64,000 bases of DNA from assembly GCA_022508895.1 (NCBI GenBank), contig JAFLUH010000002.1:1-64000 (forward strand). The letters run 5' to 3'. Positions 38,422 to 47,893 of this stretch are shown here, one piece after another. The notes under the pieces were generated by a model. The model saw nothing but the letters and a program-made list of their open reading frames with translations, did not search any database and was not told where the DNA came from. The translations under genes were made by a program, and so were the position numbers. How positions within the stretch are numbered: the first letter of the stretch is position 1; every line of letters starts with the position of its first letter. Source of the stretch: Oscillospiraceae bacterium (GTDB lineage Bacteria; Bacillota; Clostridia; Oscillospirales; Ruminococcaceae).

Positions 38422-38470
38422 GCCGCCGAAAGCTATTTTGATAATCATGCAGGGAAAGGAAACCTAACCA

Positions 38471-39673
38471 ATGAACAGCAGCAAAGAAAAAGGTCAGACA
38501 GCATTAGCGGAGCGGGAGGACGGCGAGACTGCCGCAGGCGCAGGAAAGAAGGGCGGCTCAGGCAAAGCCGAAAAGCCGTCGAAGGGCGGCAGTCACTTAA
38601 AGCGCAGATCTCCCCTGCGCACCATAGGCAAATATGTGCTTTACGGTCTTGCCTTCATATTTACCGCCGTTGCAACGTTAGTGGTCATATTGGCGGTATC
38701 GCTCAACATGATGTGCTCCGACTCCTTCCCCGACCTGCAAAGCAGGCTTGTCACCACCTTCCTTGAAACGGGACAGCTCAAATTCATACCGTCGCTGTTT
38801 CTGTCGGACGAAAAGATACAGGCTATCGTCAACGAAAATTCCATGGCGGATTTCAACGAGGAGGTGGACAGCGGGCTTATAGACGTAGGCGGCACCGGCA
38901 GCATCGACCTGTCCGAGGAGGAACAGGAGTGGGGAGACATCGAGATATTTGAGGTAAAGGGCTCCACCTTCTATGCAACGATGCTGTACCTGAAGGACCC
39001 CTCACGGCTCAGCGTCGCCACCGTTTACCCGTGGACCAATCAGGGCGTGTCTCTGGATAAGCTGGTGGAGTCTGCGGGAGCCATCGGCGGCATAAACGGC
39101 GGACTTTACAACTCCACCAACAACGGAGGCGGAGCGCCCTTCGGAGTGGTGGTGTCCAACGGCGAGATACAGAAGAACGAGCCGCAGTCATGGCCGGGAC
39201 TTGTGCTTATCGGACTGACCAACGACCATATACTTCAGATAATACCTCTTTCCTCGATGACGCCAAGAGACGTGGAGGAGATGGTGAAGGAAAAGGGCAT
39301 AAGGGACGCCGTTACCTTTCAGGAGGAGAGCAGCGACGCCAGCAACCACTTTGTCCAGCTTATAATAAACGGAGAGCCGAGAGAAATGAGCGGCACGGGA
39401 AGCGGTCTGAACCCCCGCACGGCGATAGGACAGAGAGCCGACGGTTCGCTTCTGCTCCTTGTCACCGACGGAAGGGGCAAAAACGGTCACACCGGCGCCT
39501 CCGCCTTCGACCTTATCAACGTCATGATGTCCTACGGAGCGGTAAATGCGGCAAACCTTGACGGCGGCAGCTCCTCCTGTATGTATTACGAGGGCGAATT
39601 TCTCATGGACAGCGTGACCTTCTACTATTCCAATTCCTCATGGAAGCTTCCCGCAGGCTTCGTGATAAAGTAA
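38471..39673 (+). CDS. Phosphodiester glycosidase family protein (NAGPA-like), membrane-anchored
   Basis: Low-complexity cytoplasmic N-term, one TM, then GAIGGINGGLYN...GLNPRTAIGQRADGSLLLLVTDGR...ASAFDLINVMMSYGAVNAANLDGGSSSCMYYEGEFL. Confidence 0.9.
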   Translation: MNSSKEKGQTALAEREDGETAAGAGKKGGSGKAEKPSKGGSHLKRRSPLRTIGKYVLYGLAFIFTAVATLVVILAVSLNMMCSDSFPDLQSRLVTTFLETGQLKFIPSLFLSDEKIQAIVNENSMADFNEEVDSGLIDVGGTGSIDLSEEEQEWGDIEIFEVKGSTFYATMLYLKDPSRLSVATVYPWTNQGVSLDKLVESAGAIGGINGGLYNSTNNGGGAPFGVVVSNGEIQKNEPQSWPGLVLIGLTNDHILQIIPLSSMTPRDVEEMVKEKGIRDAVTFQEESSDASNHFVQLIINGEPREMSGTGSGLNPRTAIGQRADGSLLLLVTDGRGKNGHTGASAFDLINVMMSYGAVNAANLDGGSSSCMYYEGEFLMDSVTFYYSNSSWKLPAGFVIK

Positions 39674-39688
39674 AGGGAGATCGCGCTT

Positions 39689-40555
39689 ATGAAAAAAACA
39701 AAATGGGCAGTCTGCACGGCGCTTGCTCTGACAGTGAGCCTTTGCCTGTCTGCCTGCAATGAAAATGAAAAGGAGGAGGATAAAATGGAGCTTCAGTCAG
39801 GCGTGACCGCAATTCAGGTGGAGCACCACGGCAGGACGGTTTACGGCGATGCTTACATACCCGAAGGGTCAAGCTTCCCGCTGGTGATATTCAGCCACGG
39901 CTACAACGGCTATAAGGACGATTTCAGGGATTCTGCAAAATACCTGATGGAAAACGGCATAGCCTCTCTGACCTTTACTTTCTGCGGCAGCGGCGGACGT
40001 GACCCCAGCGGCTTCGGCACCACCAACATGACCCTCTTTACCGAAAAAGAGGACCTGTCCGCACTTATCGACTACGCAAAGAGAATACAGGGCTGGAACG
40101 GCAGCCTGTACCTCTGCGGCGGCAGTCAGGGCGGCATGGTGTCCGCAATGGCGGCAGAGGAGCGGGGAGAGGAGATAAAGGGAATGGCGCTGCTCTTTCC
40201 CGCCTTCTGTATCCCGGACAACTGGAACGACACAAATTACCCCGTCAGCCGCTACCCGACTCCCGAAAGCATACCCGAGACGATAGATTTCTGGGGCGTG
40301 AAATTGGGCAGAGGCTTTGTCCTCACCCTGCGGGAGCTGGATATTTACGCAAACATGGCGGAATACAAAAACCCCGTCCTTCTCTTTCACGGCACGGACG
40401 ACCCCATAGTCCCTATCAGCTACAGCCGCAGAGCAAACGAGACCTACCCCAACGCAGAGTTAGTGGTATACGACGGCGAGGGGCACGGCTTTACTCCCGA
40501 TACCATGAGAGACGTGGAGAAAAGGCTGCTTGAGCTTATAAAGAATGACCCGTAA
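39689..40555 (+). CDS. Alpha/beta hydrolase lipoprotein
   Basis: Lipobox LSAC in MKKTKWAVCTALALTVSLCLSAC; LVIFSHGYNGYKDDF; CGGSQGGMVSAMAA; FHGTDDPIVPISYS; GEGHGF. Confidence 0.87.
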   Translation: MKKTKWAVCTALALTVSLCLSACNENEKEEDKMELQSGVTAIQVEHHGRTVYGDAYIPEGSSFPLVIFSHGYNGYKDDFRDSAKYLMENGIASLTFTFCGSGGRDPSGFGTTNMTLFTEKEDLSALIDYAKRIQGWNGSLYLCGGSQGGMVSAMAAEERGEEIKGMALLFPAFCIPDNWNDTNYPVSRYPTPESIPETIDFWGVKLGRGFVLTLRELDIYANMAEYKNPVLLFHGTDDPIVPISYSRRANETYPNAELVVYDGEGHGFTPDTMRDVEKRLLELIKNDP

Positions 40556-40559
40556 AAAA

Positions 40560-40583
40560 GTGCAGCGGTAAACGCCGCTGCAC
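40560..40583 (+). terminator. Rho-independent terminator
   Basis: GTGCAGCGG-taaacg-CCGCTGCAC followed by TTTACTTTTG. Confidence 0.75.
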
Positions 40584-40667
40584 TTTACTTTTGTAAAGCA
40601 CTGCCACGGCACCGCAAAACCCTTGAATTGCACAAATAACCCCCAAAATAATTGGTAAAAACACATC

Positions 40668-40696
40668 TTGAACACCGCCCACCAAAATTGTATAAT
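40668..40696 (+). promoter_or_regulatory. sigmaA-type promoter for the GH2 operon
   Basis: TTGAAC - 17 nt - TATAAT, lying inside the upstream extension of the ORF-track call. Confidence 0.75.
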
Positions 40697-40735
40697 AATC
40701 CAAGAAACAAAAATGAAAATGAGGGAGAAAAAATC

Positions 40736-43081
40736 GTGATAAGGTTAAACAACGACTGGGAATTTACCTACCGTTGGACGGAGGATTTTTTGCAGGGCAA
40801 AGGCGACCCCGAGCAGGTCCGCCTGCCCCACACGGTAAAGGAGCTGCCCCTGCACTATGCCGACCCGTCGGATTATGAAACGGTCTGCGGTTACCGCAAG
40901 CGCCTTACCCTACCCGAAAATTCGGAGGGCAAGCGCATTTTTCTGCAATTCGACGGCGCTGCTCATATCGCCACGGTTTATATGAACGGACAGGAGCTTG
41001 CCGCCCACCGCTGCGGCTACACCTGTTTCCGTGTGGAGCTGACCGACACGGTGAAGCAGGGCGAAAATCTTCTTGCAGTAAAGTTAGACACCACGGAAAA
41101 CCCCGCAGTACCGCCCTTCGGCTTCGTGATAGACTACCTGACCTACGGCGGACTTTACCGTGACGTGTGGCTTGACATACGCCCGCAGAAATACATATCC
41201 GATGTTTTTGTATATACTCCGAGTTTAAATACTGCAAAAATATCCTGTCAGGCGAATTTGTCGGCAGGCGATTTGCTGCGCTTCGACATAATCTCCCCTG
41301 ACGGCGCAGTTGCTGCAAGCCGTACAAGCGAAGCGGCAGAGCTGACCCTCGAAGTCCCCGACGCCAAGCCGTGGGACACCGATGCTCCCAACTTGTATAC
41401 CTGCCGTGTAACGCTCACAGAAAACGGCAAAGACGGTGACACCGCCGAAACCGTCTTCGGCTTCCGCACCGCAGAGTTCAGAAACGACGGCTTCTACCTC
41501 AACGGCAAAAAGCTGTTTCTCCGCGGCATAAACCGCCACCAATCCTACCCCTATGCGGGCTACGCCGTTCCCGAAAAGTTACAGCGGGAGGACGCCCGCA
41601 TAATCAGGCACGAGCTTCAGTGCAACACCGTCCGCACCAGCCACTACCCTCAAAGCCGCTATTTCATTGACGAATGCGACAGACAGGGCTTGCTGGTATT
41701 CACCGAGCTGCCGGGCTGGCAGCATATAGGCGACGAGCAGTGGAAGGAGCAAGCCTGCGAAAACCTCCGTGAAATGATACTCCAGTACCGCAATCACCCC
41801 AGCATTATCCTCTGGGGCGTGCGGATAAACGAGAGCCTTGACGACGACCCATTCTACACCAAAACCAACGCCATTGCCCACGACCTCGACCCCAGCCGTG
41901 CAACCAGCGGCGTGCGCTACCTTGAAAAAAGCCATCTCTTGGAGGACGTGTACGCCTTCAACGACTTCTCCCACACGGGCGACAATGCGGGAGCAAGACA
42001 GAAAAAGGACGTTACTGCCGACATGAGCAAGCCTCTGCTGATTTCCGAGTGCAACGGTCACATGTACCCCACCAAATCCTACGACACATGGGCGCACAGA
42101 CAGGAGCACGCCCTGCGCCACGCAAGAGTGCTTGACGCCGCAATGTCCGACGGCGGACACGTTGGCTTCTATAGCTGGTGTATGTTCGACTATCCCACCC
42201 ACAAGGATTTCGGCTCAGGGGACAGGATATGCTACCACGGCGTAATGGACGCCTTCCGCAACCCCAAGCTTGCGGCTGCCTTCTACGCCGCTCAGGGCGA
42301 GGAGTTTCCCGTCCTTGAGGTAGGAGCCTCCATGGACATAGGCGACTACCCCGGCGGACAGATAGGCAAGATATACGCCTTCACCAACGCCGACGAAATT
42401 GCCCTCTACAAAAACGGAGATTTTGTCACCAAGCTCCGTCCCACAGGCTGGAAGTCCCTTAAACACGCTCCCATAGCCGTAGAGGACACCATAGGCGAGC
42501 TTCTGGAAACAAAGGAGGGCTTCCCCAAGAAGAAAGCCGACACCCTGAGAAAATGCCTTTTATCGGCAGGGAAGCACGGGCTTGCAAATATGCCCCTGAA
42601 AGATAAGCTCCGCATGGCTTGGTGCATGGTGCGCTACAAAATGAGCTTTCAGGACGGCTACGACCTTTACGGAAAGTATGTGGGCAACTGGGGCGGCGAA
42701 TCCACGGTATGGCGCTTTGACGCAGTAAAGGGCGGCAAGACGGTGGCTTCCGTCACCAAATGCCCCTCCGCAAAGCTGCACCTTGAAGCAAAGCCCAGCC
42801 ACACCTCCCTCACCGAGGGCGAGGTGTACGACATGGCGGCAGTACGCATACGTCTGCTGGACGAATACGGCAACCTTGCCCCTTATGCACAGCTCCCCGT
42901 CACCCTGACGGCAACAGGCGAAGCGATGATCGTCGGTCCCGCCGCAGTGACCCTTGAAGGCGGCAGCGCAGGCGCCTACATACGAACCGTCGGAAAGGAG
43001 GGCACGGCAGCTCTGACGATTTCAGCAGCAGGAGTTGAACCCGTAAAAATAGAATTTACCATAAAAAAGGAGAGAGATTAA
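40736..43081 (+). CDS. Glycoside hydrolase family 2 (beta-galactosidase-like)
   Basis: GTG start at 40736 after AGGGAG SD (ORF track start 40652 rejected). FYLNGKKLFLRGINRHQSYPYAG; TSHYPQSRYFIDECDRQGL; ILWGVRINES; LLISECNGHMYPTK. Confidence 0.9.
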   Translation: MIRLNNDWEFTYRWTEDFLQGKGDPEQVRLPHTVKELPLHYADPSDYETVCGYRKRLTLPENSEGKRIFLQFDGAAHIATVYMNGQELAAHRCGYTCFRVELTDTVKQGENLLAVKLDTTENPAVPPFGFVIDYLTYGGLYRDVWLDIRPQKYISDVFVYTPSLNTAKISCQANLSAGDLLRFDIISPDGAVAASRTSEAAELTLEVPDAKPWDTDAPNLYTCRVTLTENGKDGDTAETVFGFRTAEFRNDGFYLNGKKLFLRGINRHQSYPYAGYAVPEKLQREDARIIRHELQCNTVRTSHYPQSRYFIDECDRQGLLVFTELPGWQHIGDEQWKEQACENLREMILQYRNHPSIILWGVRINESLDDDPFYTKTNAIAHDLDPSRATSGVRYLEKSHLLEDVYAFNDFSHTGDNAGARQKKDVTADMSKPLLISECNGHMYPTKSYDTWAHRQEHALRHARVLDAAMSDGGHVGFYSWCMFDYPTHKDFGSGDRICYHGVMDAFRNPKLAAAFYAAQGEEFPVLEVGASMDIGDYPGGQIGKIYAFTNADEIALYKNGDFVTKLRPTGWKSLKHAPIAVEDTIGELLETKEGFPKKKADTLRKCLLSAGKHGLANMPLKDKLRMAWCMVRYKMSFQDGYDLYGKYVGNWGGESTVWRFDAVKGGKTVASVTKCPSAKLHLEAKPSHTSLTEGEVYDMAAVRIRLLDEYGNLAPYAQLPVTLTATGEAMIVGPAAVTLEGGSAGAYIRTVGKEGTAALTISAAGVEPVKIEFTIKKERD

Positions 43082-43082
43082 C

Positions 43083-44483
43083 ATGAAACTGACCAAATCC
43101 CAGACCGCCGCCTTTGGTATAGGCGCAATAGGAAAGGACATGGTCTACGCCCTGTCCGCCTCTTATGTAATGTACTTCTATCAGGACATTTTAGGCTTGT
43201 CCGCAACCTTTGTGGGACTTATCCTGATGATAGCCCGTGTCTTTGACGCACTGAACGACCCCTTTATGGGGATTCTGGTGGCAAAGACCCGCACCCGCTG
43301 GGGACGCTTCCGTCCGTGGCTGTTCAGCGGCACCGTGCTTAACGCCGTCGTCCTCTACGCACTGTTTGCGGCGCCCAACTTGGACGAAAGCGGCATGATG
43401 GTGTACTTTGCCGTTATCTACATAGTATGGGGAACCACCTACACCATGATGGACATTCCCTACTGGTCCATGATACCCGCCGTTACCGAAATGCCCAAGG
43501 ACAGAGAAAATCTTTCGGTGGTAGGACGTACCTGCGCAGGCATAGGCTCCGCCATTATCCAAGTGGGAACGCTCCTTATGGTAAATGCCCTCGGCGGCGG
43601 CGATGAGCGCACAGGCTTCGGCTTGGTAGCTCTTATCGTGGCAGTTCTGTTTATCGTGACAGAGGTTTTCTGCTGCTTCAAGGTAAAGGAGCAGCGCCTT
43701 GAAAAGGTCGAGACCTCCACCGTTGGACAGATGTTCAAGGCTTTGTTCAGCAACGACCAGGCTTTGATAACCGTTCTGGCAATTCTGCTGGTAAACGGCT
43801 CCCTGTACCTCACCTCTAATCTGATAATCTACTTCTTCAAATACGACGTGGGCGGCACAGGCTGGATGGGCAACTACACCCTCTTTACAATGGTAGGCGG
43901 CGTGTGCCAGATACTGGGCATGATGGTGGTATATCCCCTGCTCCACAAAAAGCTCAGCAATACCACCCTTTTCAAGATAGCCCTTACAATGGCTATCACG
44001 GGCTACGGTCTGATACTTGGCGTATGCCTTCTCGGACTCAGCTCCAACATGATACTCCTCTGCGTCTGCGGCGCACTTGTGTTTATGGCAAACGGCATAC
44101 TTACCGTCCTCACCACCGTATTCCTGTCCGGCTCGGTGGACTACGGTCAGATGAAAACGGGCAGACGTGAGGAAAGCGTCATCTTCTCCATGCAGACCTT
44201 CGTGGTAAAGGCTGCATCAGGTATTGCAGTTTTTATCACAGGTATCGGACTTGACCTTATAGGCTTGGTAGGCGACACCTCCGAGACTGAGGAGATAGTT
44301 GCCCAGAGCGCCGACACCATTCTCGGACTTCGCCTGCTTATGACCATACTGCCCATACTTGGACTTGCCGTAGCATTCATCTTCTTCGCACTGAAGTTCA
44401 AGCTCACCGACAAGAAGGTACAGGAGATAGCGGAGACCCTTAAAGCTCAGAAGGAACAGCAGGAGGTAACGGAAAATGCTTGA
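43083..44483 (+). CDS. GPH family (MFS) glycoside:cation symporter
   Basis: 12-TM ORF; YQDILGLSATFVGLILMIARVFDALNDPFMGILVAKTRTRWGRFRPWLFSG. Confidence 0.93.
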   Translation: MKLTKSQTAAFGIGAIGKDMVYALSASYVMYFYQDILGLSATFVGLILMIARVFDALNDPFMGILVAKTRTRWGRFRPWLFSGTVLNAVVLYALFAAPNLDESGMMVYFAVIYIVWGTTYTMMDIPYWSMIPAVTEMPKDRENLSVVGRTCAGIGSAIIQVGTLLMVNALGGGDERTGFGLVALIVAVLFIVTEVFCCFKVKEQRLEKVETSTVGQMFKALFSNDQALITVLAILLVNGSLYLTSNLIIYFFKYDVGGTGWMGNYTLFTMVGGVCQILGMMVVYPLLHKKLSNTTLFKIALTMAITGYGLILGVCLLGLSSNMILLCVCGALVFMANGILTVLTTVFLSGSVDYGQMKTGRREESVIFSMQTFVVKAASGIAVFITGIGLDLIGLVGDTSETEEIVAQSADTILGLRLLMTILPILGLAVAFIFFALKFKLTDKKVQEIAETLKAQKEQQEVTENA

Positions 44484-46074
44484 TTGGCAGATAACGGTAG
44501 ATACTGACGAGGGCGTAAAAACCTTAGAGGGTCAGTCCGAAATCCCCGAGGGAAAGGGAGCGCTTACTGTAGCCTGCGACCTGCCCGAGGGCAAGATAAA
44601 AAAGGTCAAGGCGCTGCTTGACCTGTCCGTACAGGACGACGAAAAAATATTCATGAACGGCTACCAGACCTGGACCAACTGCCCCGAATACGGCAAAAAG
44701 GGCAGGATAAGGGGACTGAACGGACTTCCTCAGTTCATGATAAACAAATTCGGGCTTGACCGCTACGGCGATTACCACTTCGTAAACTACCCCCACAAAA
44801 AGGGAATAACCCACGGCTTTTCCTGGTGCTATTTCCGCAGGGGCGACAAATACCGCCTGATAGCCTCCACCGACGAGAAAAACGGCTACACCATGTTCAC
44901 CTACGACAGTGACAGGGGACAGCTGGGCATAGTCCGTGACTGCTCAGGAGTAAAGTGCGGCGGCGATTTCCATGCCTTCGACCTTTACTTTGCCGAGGGC
45001 ACCGAGGACGAGGTGTTCGACGGCTGGTTCAGCGCCATGAATGTTCACGCAGATGCAAAGCCTCTCCGCGGCTACTCAAGCTGGTACAACCGCTACGAAA
45101 ACATCACCGAGGAGACTATCAGGACTGACCTGAACGGCTGCAAGACTTTACTTGCAAAAGGCGACCTGTTCCAGATAGACGACGGCTGGGAGCCTGCGGT
45201 GGGCGACTGGCTGGTACCCGACGAGAAGAAATTCCCCGACGGACTGAAATCCCTTGCCGACGAGATACACGAAGCAGGCTTTATTGCAGGCCTGTGGCTT
45301 GCCCCCTTCGTATGCAGGAACGGCTCTGCGCTTATGACCGAGCACCCCGACTGGCTGCTTCAGGTAAACGGCAAGCCCTGGAGCTGCGGCAGCAACTGGG
45401 GCGGCTTCTGCTCCCTTGACATCGACAATCCCGAGGTTATGGACTACCTGAGAAAGGTATTCGACAGAGTGCTGAACGAGTGGGGCTTCGACCTTGTGAA
45501 GCTGGACTTCCTCTACGGCGCCGCTCCCTTCGGCACCGAAACCGAAAGCCGTGCAGGGCGCATGATACGGGCAATGGACTTTCTTCGTGAGGTTTGCGGC
45601 AATAAGCTGATACTGGGCTGCGGCGTTCCCGTAATGCCCGCCTTCGGCAGAGTGGACTATTGCAGAGTGAGCTGCGACGTAGGTCTTGACTGGGACGACA
45701 AGCCGCTCATGCGCATTATCCACCGTGAGCGTGTGTCCACCAAGCAAGCCATAGAAAACACCGTATTCCGCCGCCAGCTCAACGGCAGAGCCTACCTCAG
45801 CGACCCCGACGTATTCTTCCTCCGTGAGGAAAACCTCAGCCTTACAGCGGAGCAGAAGCGGCTTTTAGCACAGGTAAACGCCCTGCTTGGCGGAGTGCTG
45901 CTGACCTCCGACGACCCAAGCTCCTACACGGACGCACAGCGTGAGACTTACCGTGAGCTGCTGCATTTGCAGGAAGCGGAGCAGGTGCGGGTGGATTGGG
46001 ACGCTCACCTTATAAGCTACCTCTTGGACGGCGAGACGCAGACGCTTTCCCTCCCGCAGGAATGGTTCAGATAA
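44476..46074 (+). CDS. Alpha-galactosidase, GH36-like
   Basis: GYSSWYNRYENITEE; FQIDDGWEPAVGDW; GLWLAPFVC; FDLVKLDFLYGA; RVSCDVGLDWDD. Confidence 0.88.
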   Translation: MLDWQITVDTDEGVKTLEGQSEIPEGKGALTVACDLPEGKIKKVKALLDLSVQDDEKIFMNGYQTWTNCPEYGKKGRIRGLNGLPQFMINKFGLDRYGDYHFVNYPHKKGITHGFSWCYFRRGDKYRLIASTDEKNGYTMFTYDSDRGQLGIVRDCSGVKCGGDFHAFDLYFAEGTEDEVFDGWFSAMNVHADAKPLRGYSSWYNRYENITEETIRTDLNGCKTLLAKGDLFQIDDGWEPAVGDWLVPDEKKFPDGLKSLADEIHEAGFIAGLWLAPFVCRNGSALMTEHPDWLLQVNGKPWSCGSNWGGFCSLDIDNPEVMDYLRKVFDRVLNEWGFDLVKLDFLYGAAPFGTETESRAGRMIRAMDFLREVCGNKLILGCGVPVMPAFGRVDYCRVSCDVGLDWDDKPLMRIIHRERVSTKQAIENTVFRRQLNGRAYLSDPDVFFLREENLSLTAEQKRLLAQVNALLGGVLLTSDDPSSYTDAQRETYRELLHLQEAEQVRVDWDAHLISYLLDGETQTLSLPQEWFR

Positions 46075-46078
46075 ACAA

Positions 46079-46109
46079 AAACGCTCTCGGTATCATGCCG
46101 AGAGCATTT
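46079..46109. repeat. 31-bp direct repeat copy 1 (terminator palindrome)
   Basis: AAACGCTCTCGGTATCATGCCGAGAGCATTT, identical to 46296-46326. Confidence 0.9.
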
Positions 46110-46227
46110 CAGCTTGGTGAAAACCCTCCCTGCGGTCGGATCTTCCGCCAAGCTGCCTAAAAATCGGTCAGCCCGCTTTGCGGGCTTCCTCGATTTTTGC
46201 CGCTCTGCGAGCGGCTTTGATTGCTAT

Positions 46228-46260
46228 TTGGAGGGGGAACCCTGATGGTTCCCCCTCCAA
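46228..46260. repeat. Perfect 14-bp hairpin inside the inter-repeat segment
   Basis: TTGGAGGGGGAACC-ctgat-GGTTCCCCCTCCAA. Confidence 0.85.
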
Positions 46261-46295
46261 GCCTCCCCTTCCTTCCGGTGTTTTTCTACAGACTG

Positions 46296-46326
46296 AAACG
46301 CTCTCGGTATCATGCCGAGAGCATTT
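46296..46326. repeat. 31-bp direct repeat copy 2 (overlaps the 3' end of the CPBP gene)
   Basis: AAACGCTCTCGGTATCATGCCGAGAGCATTT; contains the TGA stop of the minus-strand CPBP protease ORF. Confidence 0.9.
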
Positions 46327-47173
46327 TTTCTTTCTTATTATCCCGAAGCAATAAAACCCCGAATATCGCCGCCAAAATGACCAGCGGAGCAAATTCGCAG
46401 ACATAAGCGACGAGTGCTTCGCCACCCTGCTCATATCCCTCCGTCATACCGCCCGCAGCAAGCATACTCCTCGTCAGGCTGATGGCGCTGTTATAGGTAA
46501 AATGCAGTATAACGGCAGGCCACACCGAACCCGTTTTCCTGGTGACCCACATAAGCAAAACGCTCAGCAGGACCAGCACCGCCATACGTTCAAGGCAGTT
46601 CTGCAGCGCAGCGGGAAAGCTGACATAGCCGTTCAGCCAGTTCAGTATATCGTTAGGGAAGTGCCACAGCCCCCAGATAACGCCTCCTGCCGCACAGGTC
46701 CCTATCGTACCCAGCAGCGGCTCCATGCGCTGATTCATGTACCCACGCCAGCCCAGCTCCTCGCCAAGCAGTCCGATACTGCCCACCACCGCCGCCGAGC
46801 CAAGCTGCAATAGGTCAGCACCGACATTTGCCCAAGTCAACCCGCTCAGCCATTCGCCGTGCCCGTTCAGCACCACAGGCAGCACCTCCGTTATCGGCAC
46901 AAACACAACAGGCAGCGCAAAGGCGAGAAGATAATACCGCAGATTTCCTTTCAGCCGCAAATGCAGCTTCATATCCCGAAATCCCTCTTTTGTGACGGCT
47001 CTTGTGACGATGCAGGCAATCGCAGGCGACCAGCAGAACAGCTGCTGCACAAGGAAAAACGCAGTCAGTGACTCGCCTACAGGCTTGTAAAACAGGAGCA
47101 GTGTCAAAGAAGCGGCAAACACAACAAGCAGGTAAATGCCCAGCCGCTTTACATTCACCGATTTATTTGTCAT
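46310..47173 (-). CDS. CPBP family intramembrane metalloprotease
   Basis: GLLGEELGWRGYMNQRM; GGVIWGLWHFP; WPAVILHFTYN. Confidence 0.9.
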   Translation of the reverse strand: MTNKSVNVKRLGIYLLVVFAASLTLLLFYKPVGESLTAFFLVQQLFCWSPAIACIVTRAVTKEGFRDMKLHLRLKGNLRYYLLAFALPVVFVPITEVLPVVLNGHGEWLSGLTWANVGADLLQLGSAAVVGSIGLLGEELGWRGYMNQRMEPLLGTIGTCAAGGVIWGLWHFPNDILNWLNGYVSFPAALQNCLERMAVLVLLSVLLMWVTRKTGSVWPAVILHFTYNSAISLTRSMLAAGGMTEGYEQGGEALVAYVCEFAPLVILAAIFGVLLLRDNKKEKMLSA

Positions 47174-47891
47174 ACTGCTCCACCCCCTTCATGTAAATGC
47201 GGCAGGAGATGAGATAGGAAAGGAAGTACGCAGCCAAAGCAGCGAACGGGAGCAGACCGAGCGCCAACAAAATACCGTCCCCGTCAAACCCGTTTTTCAA
47301 GACGTTTATCAGCGCCTCACCAATATCCTTGGGATCTATCATCACCGCCGCCGTAAACAGTATAAACAGCACCACGACAATGATCGCTTTGATCATGCTG
47401 CCCCGCTTGTCGCCAAATCGGATAATGAAAGGAATATCCAAAGCCCGCAGAAATATCTGCAAAAACACTAAAGCAACGTATACCCCGCTGAGGTCGGGCA
47501 GCGCTTCTCCCGTTATATCAAATACGACAGCCCCCAAAAGCTGCTCAAAAAACAGGCACCCCGACACCGCAAGCACGCTCATTGCAAAGATCATCTCATA
47601 TTTTATGCGGAGGAACCCCTTTTCCGTCTCGGGGGAAGAAGCGATAAAAATACCCCACCCCTTGCGTTCGTCGCCCCTGAGCGCAAGACTCTGCAATGCC
47701 CCCACGCCCAAAAAGCCCAGCAGCAGGGCAACTACACGGACGATCATGCCCTTCTCCCCTGCAAGCGCCTGCAGTCCATCGCCGCCCGTCAGTATCAAGG
47801 GTATCGGGATAAAGACCGCAGCTGCGCCGCAGACCGCCGTGAGAATAATGTACAGCCTGTTCTGCCGCCACTCCTTGTAGATAAGCCCCGT
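47163..47891 (-). CDS. ABC-2 type transporter permease
   Basis: MTGLIYKEWRQNRLYIILT with multiple TMs; start moved to the ATG at 47891; part of the GntR-ABC operon. Confidence 0.75.
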   Translation of the reverse strand, partial: TGLIYKEWRQNRLYIILTAVCGAAAVFIPIPLILTGGDGLQALAGEKGMIVRVVALLLGFLGVGALQSLALRGDERKGWGIFIASSPETEKGFLRIKYEMIFAMSVLAVSGCLFFEQLLGAVVFDITGEALPDLSGVYVALVFLQIFLRALDIPFIIRFGDKRGSMIKAIIVVVLFILFTAAVMIDPKDIGEALINVLKNGFDGDGILLALGLLPFAALAAYFLSYLISCRIYMKGVEQYDK

Positions 47892-47893
47892 CA

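Noticed and set aside
40652-40735. ORF-track N-terminal extension of the GH2 gene
   Set aside because: A TTGAAC-17-TATAAT promoter (40668-40696) and an AGGGAG SD before GTG 40736 lie within it; the extension MVKTHLEHRPPKLYNNPRNKNENEGEKI is not GH2-like.
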